Source of the DNA: Muribaculum sp.
GTDB taxonomy: Bacteria > Bacteroidota > Bacteroidia > Bacteroidales > Muribaculaceae
Direction of reading: 5' to 3'
Assembly (NCBI GenBank): GCA_023667055.1
Contig: JAMPAV010000020.1
Location: forward strand, 1-32,741
Length of the DNA stretch: 32,741 nucleotides
Of this stretch, positions 14,314-21,413 are shown piece after piece. How positions within the stretch are numbered: the stretch's first letter is position 1; each line of letters starts with the position of its first letter. Made by a program: the position numbers and the translations under genes. The notes beneath the pieces were generated by a model. It was not told the origin of the DNA and made no database searches. It saw only the letters and a program-made list of their open reading frames with translations.

Positions 14314-15840
14314 TTACTTATTCAGCAGATAATAGATATCATTCATTCTCAGCTCCTTCTTGAAGCCCTGCATCGTGGTGTCCTTATCGATGCGTACCAT
14401 CTCGATGCCGGCCATCTCAGCGTAGTCTTCCCAGTATTCAGGGGTGATGTCGTATGAGAAACAGCTGTGGTGAGTTCCGCCGGCCATGATCCACGCGCCT
14501 GCACCTATCTCGAAGTTGGGCATTGGAATCCAGAGTGCCGATGCCACCGGAAGTTTCGGAAGTGGCTTCGACTTGATGCATTCCACGTCGTTCACAATCA
14601 GACGGAATCTGTTGCCAAGGTCAATCACAGTGGCCGTGATGCCGTCGCCGGGCTTCGATGTGAAGACAAGACGTGCTGTCTGAGCCTTGCGTATGCCTAT
14701 GCCAAGGAAGTGTACTTCAAGTCTCGGACGTTCTTCTGCAATAAGGGGACATACCTCCAGCATGTGTGCCTGAAGTATTGCGCTGTTGGCTCCGTCGAAG
14801 TTTAGAGTGTAGTCCTCAAGGAAAGAGCATCCCTTGCCCATGCCCTGGCTCATAAACCAGAGTGTGCGGTAGAGGGCTGCCGATTTCCAGTCTCCCTCTG
14901 CCCCGAAACCGATGCCTTCTGCCATGAGTCTCTGCGATGCAAGGCCGGGTATTTGATTGAAGCCTACGAATTTCGGGTCGTTGATGTCCTGTGTGCCAAG
15001 GTCGTCGAAGTTGGTGGTGAAAGCCTTTGCTCCCTTTTCTTTCAGGATGCTGCGGATAGCGAGCTCAGCCTTCGCTGCCTCATATACTGCGTTGTAGCTT
15101 TCAGTTCCCTCTTTTTCAAGATCTGCGACGTGAGCGTATTCCTTGAAGTAGATGGCCATAAGATTCTTGGCTTCTTCATCAGTCACTTTCTTGTAGTGCT
15201 CCATCAGCTCGCTCACAGGGCAATAATCCACGTGATAACCGAGCTGCATCTCTGCATCCACCTTGTCGCCGTCGGTCACAGCCACATTGTTCATCTGGTC
15301 GCCGAAGCGGAGCACCAGCATGTCCTGTGCGTCAGCCCATGCAGCGGCCACTCTCTGCCATACTGCGATATGGTCCTGGGTTGCGGGGTCTTTCCAGTAT
15401 CCCACTACGACTTTTCTTCTCACCTTCATACGGGCACAGATATGTCCGAACTCTCGGTCGCCGTGTGCGCTCTGGTTCAGGTTCATGAAGTCCATATCCA
15501 TGGTGTCCCAAGGAATTTCAGCATTATATTGGGTGTGGAAGTGCAGCAGCGGTTTGCGGAGTGCCTGAAGGCCATGAATCCACATCTTTGCCGGTGAGAA
15601 AGTGTGCATCCATGTGATGATACCCACACACTTCGGGTCGTTGTTGGCAGCTTTCATCACCTCTTCTACCTCCTTCGAGGAGTTGGCGGTGCCTTTATAT
15701 ACCACCTTGATTGGCAGACGTCCGGAATTGTTCAGTCCATCCACCATTTCTTTTGAATGTGCATCCACTGCGACCACTGCGTCGCCTCCATAGAGCAACT
15801 GTGCGCCAGTCACCCACCAAATTTCAAAATCATTATACAT
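14314..15840 (-). CDS. araA: L-arabinose isomerase
   Basis: A 508-aa AraA that converts L-arabinose to L-ribulose. It opens with EIWWVTGAQLLYGGDAVVAV, typical of the family (WFvtGSQhLYG). The divalent-metal ligands are present: Glu in IGFGAEGDWK, Glu in CSFLEDYTL, His in AHMLEVCP and His in GGTHHSCFSYD. Length is normal (about 500). It starts at the ATG at 15840, 183 bases after araD, and its stop codon abuts a perfect palindrome. The operon position between araD and araB supports the role. Confidence 0.97.
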   Translation of the reverse strand: MYNDFEIWWVTGAQLLYGGDAVVAVDAHSKEMVDGLNNSGRLPIKVVYKGTANSSKEVEEVMKAANNDPKCVGIITWMHTFSPAKMWIHGLQALRKPLLHFHTQYNAEIPWDTMDMDFMNLNQSAHGDREFGHICARMKVRRKVVVGYWKDPATQDHIAVWQRVAAAWADAQDMLVLRFGDQMNNVAVTDGDKVDAEMQLGYHVDYCPVSELMEHYKKVTDEEAKNLMAIYFKEYAHVADLEKEGTESYNAVYEAAKAELAIRSILKEKGAKAFTTNFDDLGTQDINDPKFVGFNQIPGLASQRLMAEGIGFGAEGDWKSAALYRTLWFMSQGMGKGCSFLEDYTLNFDGANSAILQAHMLEVCPLIAEERPRLEVHFLGIGIRKAQTARLVFTSKPGDGITATVIDLGNRFRLIVNDVECIKSKPLPKLPVASALWIPMPNFEIGAGAWIMAGGTHHSCFSYDITPEYWEDYAEMAGIEMVRIDKDTTMQGFKKELRMNDIYYLLNK

Positions 15841-15880
15841 TTCTATTTGTTATTTTAAGTTCTTTTTCCAATTTTTATCA

Positions 15881-16026
15881 GGTGTCCCCAAGTGTCATCA
15901 AGTGTCCCCAAGCGTCCCCAAGCGTCCCCAAGCGTCCCCAAGAGTCTCCATGATTACTCTTGTTTACTCTTGCTTACTCCTGTTTCCTCTTGCTTACTCC
16001 TGTTTCCTCTTGTTTTCTCTTGATTA
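15881..16026. repeat. Two adjoining 10-base tandem arrays between araD and araA
   Basis: 15881-15950 is seven decamers of the type AGCGTCCCCA; 15951-16030 is eight decamers of the type TGTTTACTCT / TGCTTACTCC. The second array runs into araD and supplies its TAA stop (16024-16026). Both have exactly the same 10-base period although the units are unrelated. The rest of the spacer (15841-15880) is AT-rich leader for araA. Confidence 0.88.
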
Positions 16027-16707
16027 CTGTCCGTAATATGCGTTAGGTCCATGTTTGCGCAAGTAGTGTTTTTCCACTAATAATGGATTCATCGTAAGCT
16101 TCGGATTAGCGGCAAAGGCGATGCTCGCCATCTTCGCCACCTGCTCCATCACCACCGCATTGTGCACCGCATCATGCGCATCCTTCCCCCACGCAAAGGG
16201 ACCATGGTTCTTAACCAAAACGCCGGGGGTATGCATCGGGTTCATCCCCTCAAAACGTTTGATTATCACATTGCCGGTCTCCAGCTCGTAGGCTCCCTTC
16301 ACTTCCTCCTCTGTCATGTCGGGGGTGCACGGAATAGCCTCGTGGAAATAGTCGGCATGTGTCGTCCCGATGTTGGGGATGTCAAGACCGGCCTGTGCCC
16401 ACGCCGTGGCGAATGTGGAGTGTGTGTGCACCACGCCTCCCACTTCAGGCCATGCCCGGTAGAGGGCAAGGTGGGTCGGGGTGTCGCTCGACGGTTTCAG
16501 ATTGCCTTCCACCACATTACCCTCGAGGTCAACCACCACCATATCTTCAGGTTTCATCACGTCATAATCCACGCCCGACGGCTTGATTACGACCAGACCC
16601 TTCTCGCGGTCTATACCGCTCACATTTCCCCACGTGAAGATCACCAGCCCGTGCTTCACCAAATCCATATTTGCCCTATATACTTCTTTCTTAAGATCTT
16701 CAAGCAT
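16024..16707 (-). CDS. araD: L-ribulose-5-phosphate 4-epimerase
   Basis: A 227-aa class II aldolase-family epimerase forming D-xylulose-5-phosphate, the last step before the pentose phosphate pathway. N-terminal [17 protein letters not shown], phosphate-binding [13 protein letters not shown], the HTHS zinc motif near 94-97 and [12 protein letters not shown] with the third His near 170 are all visible. Length equals E. coli AraD (231). ATG at 16707 is preceded by a small hairpin (16727-16743) and a REP-like element. It is separated from the upstream symporter by the RAYT/REP block, which probably interrupted an originally contiguous operon. Confidence 0.96.
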   Translation of the reverse strand: MLEDLKKEVYRANMDLVKHGLVIFTWGNVSGIDREKGLVVIKPSGVDYDVMKPEDMVVVDLEGNVVEGNLKPSSDTPTHLALYRAWPEVGGVVHTHSTFATAWAQAGLDIPNIGTTHADYFHEAIPCTPDMTEEEVKGAYELETGNVIIKRFEGMNPMHTPGVLVKNHGPFAWGKDAHDAVHNAVVMEQVAKMASIAFAANPKLTMNPLLVEKHYLRKHGPNAYYGQ

Positions 16708-16772
16708 AATCTTCTATTTTATTTGCTTTTTGCTTCGCAAAAATCAAGGTTTAAAAAATGAATTTGCCATTT

Positions 16773-16900
16773 TCACAAGGCGTCCCTCCGGGACTTTTCC
16801 GCAGTCATCGCAGGCCGGAGGCCTGATTTGTGTGAGAACCCCGGGCTTTAGCCCGGGGACCACTGCCTATGGACAGTAGCCCCGGAGGGGTGCCTTGTGA
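16773..16900. repeat. Complete REP-like element between araD and the RAYT gene
   Basis: Terminal inverted repeats TCACAAGGC (16773-16781) and GCCTTGTGA (16892-16900) are perfect. Inside lie GTCCC-TCC-GGGAC, CAGGCC-GGA-GGCCTG, CCGGGCT-TT-AGCCCGG and GCCCC-GGA-GGGG hairpins. This is the cleanest copy of the element in the window, and it ends six bases from the RAYT stop. Confidence 0.9.
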
Positions 16901-16906
16901 TATTGG

Positions 16907-17350
16907 CTATGCCATGTCTCTTTCATCATATATAAGATCAGCATATCGATACATGCTTTTCAGCTCATCCGCTATGTCTGTGCCATAGTGATGTTCCTCC
17001 TGGCCTTTGATGTACTCTATTAAGGCATTTTTATGTTCTGGAGATACTGTACATGCATAGTAGTCGTCTGCCCAACCTTTGAAATGTATAAACCTCGGAT
17101 CCGACCTCATCCACCTGCTCGACAACCCTTTCACGTTCTTCATAAGGACAGCGAGTGCAACTGTAGGATGAAGATTGATAAACATGTGAACATGATTTGA
17201 TATTCCACCAACTCTTTTAAGTTCGCAGTTAAAAGTCGATAACTGTTTCCATATAAAGCGATAGAGATCCTCTCTATTGGCTTTTGGAATGGTCATCTCT
17301 CTTCCTTTTGTACAAAAGACTATGTGGTAATATCCAGTTACTTTGCTCAT
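16907..17350 (-). CDS. REP-associated / IS200-like Y1 tyrosine transposase (RAYT)
   Basis: A 147-aa HUH-superfamily nuclease (Y1_Tnp). It has GYYHIVFCTKGRE at the N-terminus, the HUH motif His53-Val-His55 (ISNHVHMFINLHP), and the catalytic tyrosine Tyr113 in LIEYIKGQEEHH. Such enzymes cut and join single-stranded DNA at hairpins. No TnpB gene and no IS200 partner are present; instead the gene is enclosed by REP-like palindromes, as expected for a RAYT. The start is taken at 17350 (MSKVTGYY), since the frame upstream of it is only translated repeat. It lies inside the arabinose gene cluster in the same direction. Key residues are intact, so it may be active. Confidence 0.88.
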   Translation of the reverse strand: MSKVTGYYHIVFCTKGREMTIPKANREDLYRFIWKQLSTFNCELKRVGGISNHVHMFINLHPTVALAVLMKNVKGLSSRWMRSDPRFIHFKGWADDYYACTVSPEHKNALIEYIKGQEEHHYGTDIADELKSMYRYADLIYDERDMA

Positions 17351-17390
17351 GAATCGTTGATTTATAGTTACTTTATGATAGGTTTTGTGC

Positions 17391-17843
17391 CTGTCATAAG
17401 GCGTCCCTCCGGGACTTTTTGAGGGTGGGTGTTGTCCCTGTGCTGAAGCATAGGGTTTTCCCACCAATCAGCCCTCCGGGCTGCGCCGCCGATAGCATAT
17501 ATGTCTGTCACAAGGCGTCCCTCCGGGACTTTTTGAGGGTTGGTGTTGTCCCTGTGCTGAAGCACAGGGTTTTCCCACAAATCAGCCCTCCGGGCTGCGC
17601 CGCCGATAGCATATATGTCTGTCATAAGGCGTCCCTCCGGGACTTTTTGAGGGTGGGTTTTGTCCCTGTGCTGAAGCACAGGGTTTTCCCACCAATCAGC
17701 CCTCCGGGCTGCGCCGCCGATAGCATATATGTCTGTCACAAGGCGTCCCTCCGGGACTTTTTGAGGGTGGGTGTTGTCCCTGTGCTGAAGCACAGGGTTT
17801 TCCCACCAATCAGCCCTCCGGGCTGCGCCGCCGATAGCATCAG
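17391..17843. repeat. Four tandem 114-bp REP-derived units upstream of the RAYT gene
   Basis: Four near-identical copies with exactly 114-base spacing (GCGTCCCTCC at 17401, 17515, 17629, 17743). Each unit holds GTCCC-TCC-GGGAC, CCCTGTGC-TGAA-GCACAGGG and CAGCCC-TCC-GGGCTG hairpins. Copies differ by only a few bases (for example TAAGG/CAAGG, CCACC/CCACA). Since 114 is divisible by three, both strands carry long open frames encoding 38-residue repeats, which I regard as by-products. Confidence 0.95.
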
Positions 17844-17849
17844 TGTTCC

Positions 17850-17999
17850 GAAGTCATTGCAGGCCGGAGGCCAGTGTGCCGCAGACGATGTTCCGCAGTC
17901 AACGCAGGCCGGAGGCCTGATTTGTGTGAGAACCCCGGGCTTTAGCCCGGGGACCACTGCCCATAGACAGTAGCCCCGGAGGGGCGCCTTGTGATAAAA
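17850..17999. repeat. REP-like element at the distal end of the tandem array
   Basis: Two GCAGGCCGGAGGCC hairpin starts (17860 and 17905), the second followed by the full core and the GCCCC-GGA-GGGGC hairpin ending in CGCCTTGTGATAAAAACC. The end from about 17970 onward is the same as 14250-14280 and runs straight into the symporter stop-codon palindrome. Confidence 0.85.
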
Positions 18000-18010
18000 A
18001 CCTTAAACCT

Positions 18011-18033
18011 CAAAATTCGCAACGCGAATTTTG
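18011..18033. repeat. Palindrome at the symporter stop codon
   Basis: CAAAATTCGC, loop AAC, GCGAATTTTG: identical to 14289-14311, including the preceding CCTTAAACCT. The TAA stop of the symporter gene lies three bases further in. Confidence 0.88.
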
Positions 18034-18036
18034 AAT

Positions 18037-19725
18037 TTACCAGAAATACCAGTAGAACGCCGCTGTAATGCCTAAGATGATGATTGAGTGTATCACATCC
18101 CAGTGATTCCAGCTCTGGCGAGTGGCAAGACGCTGTTCCGGAGTCGAGGTGCCGAATACAAGCCCCTTGATCTTCTCTGGATCCGGTTTCTCCGTAAACA
18201 TACTTACCACAAATATCACCGCAAGACAGAACACAAGCATCCAGCCGCAGAAGAAGAGCCAGTTGGTGTCGAAAAACAACCACTGGAACCATGAATGGTC
18301 TGCCTCAGGTGTAGCTGCCGCATTGCTGTAGAACACTTTCGCTCCAAGACGGGTGATACCGATTGCAAGTCCTGCAATCAGACCCCACATGCCTCCCTTG
18401 GCTGTGGCGCGTTTCCATGTCACACCCAATAGGAATGCGGCTGCAATACCCGGTGCCAATACCGACTGCACATCCTGCAGGTACAGATAAAGCACATCTC
18501 CTACTGATCTCATCACCGGTATCCAGAGGATACCGAGTATCACGATAACCACAGTGGCTGCCTGACCGATGTTCACAAGCTTCTTCGGGTCGGTGTCCGG
18601 TTTGAATCTCTGATAGAAGTCAATGGTGAAAAGTGCTGCCGATGAGTTGAATAGCGACGCAAGCGATGACATGAGCGCTGCGAGAATACCGCAGACAATC
18701 AGTCCCTTCACGCCGGCCGGCAATAGCTTGGCCACAAGCGTCGGGAAGGCTGCGTCGGAGTTGGGCATTCCGGCTTCTGTCAATGGCAGGAAGGATCCTG
18801 TGTGCTGATGCAATGCAAACGCAATCATACCCGGAATGAGGAAGAGGAACACCGGCAGAAGCTTCAGATAAGCCCCGAAGATGGTGCCTCGGCGAGCCTG
18901 CTTCTCGTCACGTCCCGAAAGAACTCGCTGCACGATAAACTGGTCAGTACACCAGTACCAGAAACCGATTACTGCCGACCCAATCAAGGCTCCAAGCCAC
19001 GGATACTGTGGGTCACGGTTGTCGCGTATGAGATTCACCATTGAGTCTCCATATTCGTTCACTTTCACTTCGGAGCAGATGCGCATCATCTCATCCCAGC
19101 CGCCAAGTTCACGCAGTCCCAACACAAGGATTATAAGTGATCCAAGGAGTAGGATAGGGGTCTGAAGCACAGAGGTGTATAGCACCGACTTCATACCGCC
19201 GAAAATAGTGTAGAGCGCGGTGATAAGCACGAGCCCGATGGCCGCAATCCAGAAGAAATCTATGCCCCAGAGGGTCTCGATGCCGAATACCTGCTGGAAT
19301 ACAAGTCCGCCGGCATACACTGTCACTGCCACTTTCGTAAGCACGTAGCTGATAAGTGAGATTACCGATAGAATTGTGCGTGATGCCGGATTGTAACGTT
19401 TCTCCAGGAATTCCGGCATGGTTATCACCATCGAACGTGAATAGAACGGCACGAACACCCAACCGAGAAGAAGGATCATCCATCCCTGTATCTCCCAGTG
19501 TGCCATTGCCATACCGCTCGATGCTCCCGAGCCTGCAAGGCCAATCAAGTGTTCCGAACCAATGTTTGACGCGAATATCGACGCGCCGATCGCAATCCAG
19601 GTGGCATCCTTGCCACCCAAGAAGTAGTCGTCTGCGTTGTTCTGCTTCTGCTTCATCACCCACAGGATGATGCCGATCAGTGCTAATGCAAACAGCCCGA
19701 CCACTACCCAGTCTAATACTGCCAT
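18037..19725 (-). CDS. SGLT-type sodium/sugar symporter (SSS family), probably for arabinose
   Basis: A 562-aa inner-membrane protein with about 14 hydrophobic segments. The SGLT hallmarks are clear: ASNIGSEHLIGLAGSGASSG (about 53-72, Na+ and sugar site region), ALYTIFGGMKSVLYTSVLQT in the middle, WYWCTDQFIVQRVLSGRDEK near 258-277 and a C-terminal helix (IIILGITAAFYWYFW). SSS transporters import sugars with Na+. L-arabinose as substrate is inferred from its place between a secreted-type mutarotase and araD-A-B. Start ATG at 19725. Downstream of the stop the REP array and RAYT gene separate it from araD. Confidence 0.93.
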   Translation of the reverse strand: MAVLDWVVVGLFALALIGIILWVMKQKQNNADDYFLGGKDATWIAIGASIFASNIGSEHLIGLAGSGASSGMAMAHWEIQGWMILLLGWVFVPFYSRSMVITMPEFLEKRYNPASRTILSVISLISYVLTKVAVTVYAGGLVFQQVFGIETLWGIDFFWIAAIGLVLITALYTIFGGMKSVLYTSVLQTPILLLGSLIILVLGLRELGGWDEMMRICSEVKVNEYGDSMVNLIRDNRDPQYPWLGALIGSAVIGFWYWCTDQFIVQRVLSGRDEKQARRGTIFGAYLKLLPVFLFLIPGMIAFALHQHTGSFLPLTEAGMPNSDAAFPTLVAKLLPAGVKGLIVCGILAALMSSLASLFNSSAALFTIDFYQRFKPDTDPKKLVNIGQAATVVIVILGILWIPVMRSVGDVLYLYLQDVQSVLAPGIAAAFLLGVTWKRATAKGGMWGLIAGLAIGITRLGAKVFYSNAAATPEADHSWFQWLFFDTNWLFFCGWMLVFCLAVIFVVSMFTEKPDPEKIKGLVFGTSTPEQRLATRQSWNHWDVIHSIIILGITAAFYWYFW

Positions 19726-19770
19726 TTTGTTTATCTAATTTTGAATTTTGAATTTCTAATTGTTGTTTGT

Positions 19771-19803
19771 GTTGCTTGCGTTTAGTTGGGTTAGGTGTTG
19801 TCC
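19771..19803. repeat. Dispersed 30-base element, copy 3
   Basis: GTTGCTTGCGTTTAGTTGGG followed by TTAGGTGTTGTCC lies between the symporter start and the mutarotase stop. It matches the copies at 7168 and 10084. Confidence 0.75.
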
Positions 19804-19805
19804 AC

Positions 19806-19839
19806 CAGTCGCCGTGGGTTTGCAACCCCACGATGACTG
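19806..19839. repeat. Hairpin between symporter and mutarotase genes
   Basis: CAGTC and CGTGGG pair with CCCACG and GACTG around the loop region TTTGCAAC. A related GGGTTTGCATCCCCACTGC occurs at about 11975-11993 next to the aminopeptidase promoter. Confidence 0.65.
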
Positions 19840-19844
19840 ATAAA

Positions 19845-19940
19845 ATAAACCCATAAACCCATAAACCCATAAACCCATAAACCCATAAACCCATAAACCT
19901 ATAAACCTATAAACCCATAAACCCATAAACCCATAAACCT
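19845..19940. repeat. Twelve 8-base units (ATAAACCC) next to the mutarotase stop
   Basis: Twelve octamers in register (19845 to 19940), with T in place of the final C in the 19893 and 19901 units and in the last unit. The last unit, ATAAACCT, is the normal flank of the stop-codon palindrome, so the array looks like a local expansion of that flank. Confidence 0.95.
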
Positions 19941-19962
19941 CAACTTTCGCTTGCGAAAGTTG
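19941..19962. repeat. Palindrome at the mutarotase stop codon
   Basis: CAACTTTCGC, loop TT, GCGAAAGTTG: a perfect 10-bp stem three bases from the stop triplet, identical to 9459-9480 including the flanking AAACCT and AATTAC. Confidence 0.88.
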
Positions 19963-19964
19963 AA

Positions 19965-21116
19965 TTACTCGGCCGAGAATCTGAATATGCAATGACTCTG
20001 ATATGTCTCTCCAGGCTTAAGAGTGGCCGAAGGCCATTCCGGCTTGTTCGGTGTGTCAGGATACTTCTGAGTCTCAAGGCAGATGCCGCATCGTTGGTTA
20101 TATACAATCCCTTTCTTTCCGGTCAGTGTCCCGTCAAGGAAATTGCCCGAATAAACCTGAATACCGGGTTCATTTGTAAGCACTTCAAGCTTTATGCCCG
20201 TAGTAGGGGAGTAGAGCGTCACTGCCACCTGACTGTCGTCGCCGGCTGCGTCAAGCACCCAGTTGTGGTCATAACCGTTGCCGTTCTTGATTTGCTCGAA
20301 GTCAACCTTCTCTATGTCCGCGCCAACTTCCTTTGCCACCGTGAAATCCATCGGGGTCTCTGCCACATCAAGGATTTCTCCAGTTGTCATGTAGGTGGAA
20401 TCCACCGGAGTGTAGCGCTTCGCATTCACCTGAAGCACATTGTTGGTGATGGGCTCGGCAGGATTCCCGTTAAGGTTGAAATAGGAATGGTTGGTCATGT
20501 TTATCACAGTGGTCTTGTCGGTTGTCGCACTGTATTTGATGTCAATGGCATTGTCGGCAAGTAGCGTGTAGGTGACCTCTGCCTTCACATTGCCCGGGAA
20601 ATTGTTGTCGCCGTCCGGGCTGTCAATTGTCAGCACCAAAGTCGAGTCATTGGTCTGTTTGGCATCATATACCTTATATTGCCACCCCGACGGACCCCCG
20701 TGCAGGCAGTGGCCAAAGTTGTTCTGCGGCAACTGTATTGTGTCGCCGTCGATTACCAGTTTGCCCTGGTTGATGCGGTTGGCATAGCGTCCGATCGACG
20801 CACCAAAATCCGTCAGGTTGTTCTCAGGGAAATAGGCCTGCACACTGTCGAAACCAAGCACCACATCCTTGAACTCACCGTTGCGGTCCGGCACCATTAT
20901 CGACACGATGCGTCCGCCGAAATTGGTCACGCACACCTCCATGCCGTTTGCATTCTTAAGGGTGAAGAGTCCCGTCTTCTTACCCTGATACTCAGCCACG
21001 AACTTCTCCGGGTCCAGACCCGATGCCGTGGTCTTTGGTTGCTCACTCGAGTTGCAGGCCGCAAGAATCATACCCGCGCCCGCCAAAGCAATCAATCCTC
21101 TCGTTGTCTTAATCAT
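19965..21116 (-). CDS. galM: Aldose 1-epimerase (mutarotase), lipoprotein form
   Basis: A 383-aa mutarotase that interconverts alpha and beta sugar anomers. Residues 1-21 are a lipoprotein signal (hydrophobic core, LAAC, Cys21), so it is probably periplasmic and membrane-anchored, where it can supply the anomer taken up by the symporter. Family motifs: GRYANRINQGK, then GHCLHGGPSGWQYK (catalytic His), VINMTNHSYFNLNG (second His), GYDHNWVL and CLETQKYPD with the catalytic Glu near the C-terminus. It is the first gene of the arabinose operon, 55 bases after the predicted start of transcription. The stop codon is followed at once by a palindrome and an octamer array. Confidence 0.94.
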   Translation of the reverse strand: MIKTTRGLIALAGAGMILAACNSSEQPKTTASGLDPEKFVAEYQGKKTGLFTLKNANGMEVCVTNFGGRIVSIMVPDRNGEFKDVVLGFDSVQAYFPENNLTDFGASIGRYANRINQGKLVIDGDTIQLPQNNFGHCLHGGPSGWQYKVYDAKQTNDSTLVLTIDSPDGDNNFPGNVKAEVTYTLLADNAIDIKYSATTDKTTVINMTNHSYFNLNGNPAEPITNNVLQVNAKRYTPVDSTYMTTGEILDVAETPMDFTVAKEVGADIEKVDFEQIKNGNGYDHNWVLDAAGDDSQVAVTLYSPTTGIKLEVLTNEPGIQVYSGNFLDGTLTGKKGIVYNQRCGICLETQKYPDTPNKPEWPSATLKPGETYQSHCIFRFSAE

Positions 21117-21177
21117 GATATTACTATATTAGTTTTAATTTCATTCATTCTTCGAGTCTTTTTCCCCAATGAATCGG

Positions 21178-21209
21178 TAAAATTACAAAATCCCCACCTC
21201 CCTACCAAA
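21178..21209 (-). promoter_or_regulatory. Predicted promoter of the arabinose operon
   Basis: On the minus strand TTTG (21206-21209), 20 bases, then TAATTTTA (21178-21185), which matches TAnnTTTG in all but the last base. Transcription would start near 21171. No regulator gene or clear operator was recognised; an imperfect 40-bp foldback lies just upstream. Confidence 0.55.
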
Positions 21210-21246
21210 AAAATAAATATGCTCTACAGCATATTCAGACAAGAGA

Positions 21247-21348
21247 ACCATAGAAACCATAATTTTTTTAGACCAGAGTTCCATAGTACCGTAGAATTTC
21301 AGTGATAAACTATGGTTCTATGGTCTAAAAAACTATGGTTTCTATGGT
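21247..21348. repeat. Large foldback built from ACCATAG repeats
   Basis: Arms of 41 bases (21247-21287 and 21308-21348) are inverted copies with few mismatches around a 20-base centre. The outermost 14 bases (ACCATAGAAACCAT) match perfectly. Each arm itself contains the motif twice. It lies between the terminator of the 1456-aa protein and the arabinose promoter. Confidence 0.85.
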
Positions 21349-21350
21349 CG

Positions 21351-21378
21351 AAAAAGCGCGACCCCGCTGGGGCCGCGC
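21351..21378 (-). terminator. Terminator of the 1456-aa surface protein gene
   Basis: GCGCGACCCC, loop GCT, GGGGCCGCGC (one mismatch in ten), followed on the minus strand by five T (21351-21355). It lies 36 bases after the stop codon. Confidence 0.85.
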
Positions 21379-21413
21379 TTCCTATTGTAGTAGTATGTAT
21401 GTGGTTGCTGTGG

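Noticed and set aside
17351..17467. N-terminally extended RAYT
   Set aside because: The extra 39 residues are largely translated REP repeat; MSKVTGYYHIVF is the family-type N-terminus.
17368..17973. Long open frames on both strands across the 114-bp array (141 and 184 residues with 38-residue repeats)
   Set aside because: They exist because the repeat length is a multiple of three; the DNA is made of REP hairpins, both strands are open, and the peptides match no family.
19109..19992. Frames encoding MGLWVYGF repeats on the minus strand
   Set aside because: Pure translation of the 8-base ATAAACCC array running into the symporter gene in the wrong frame.
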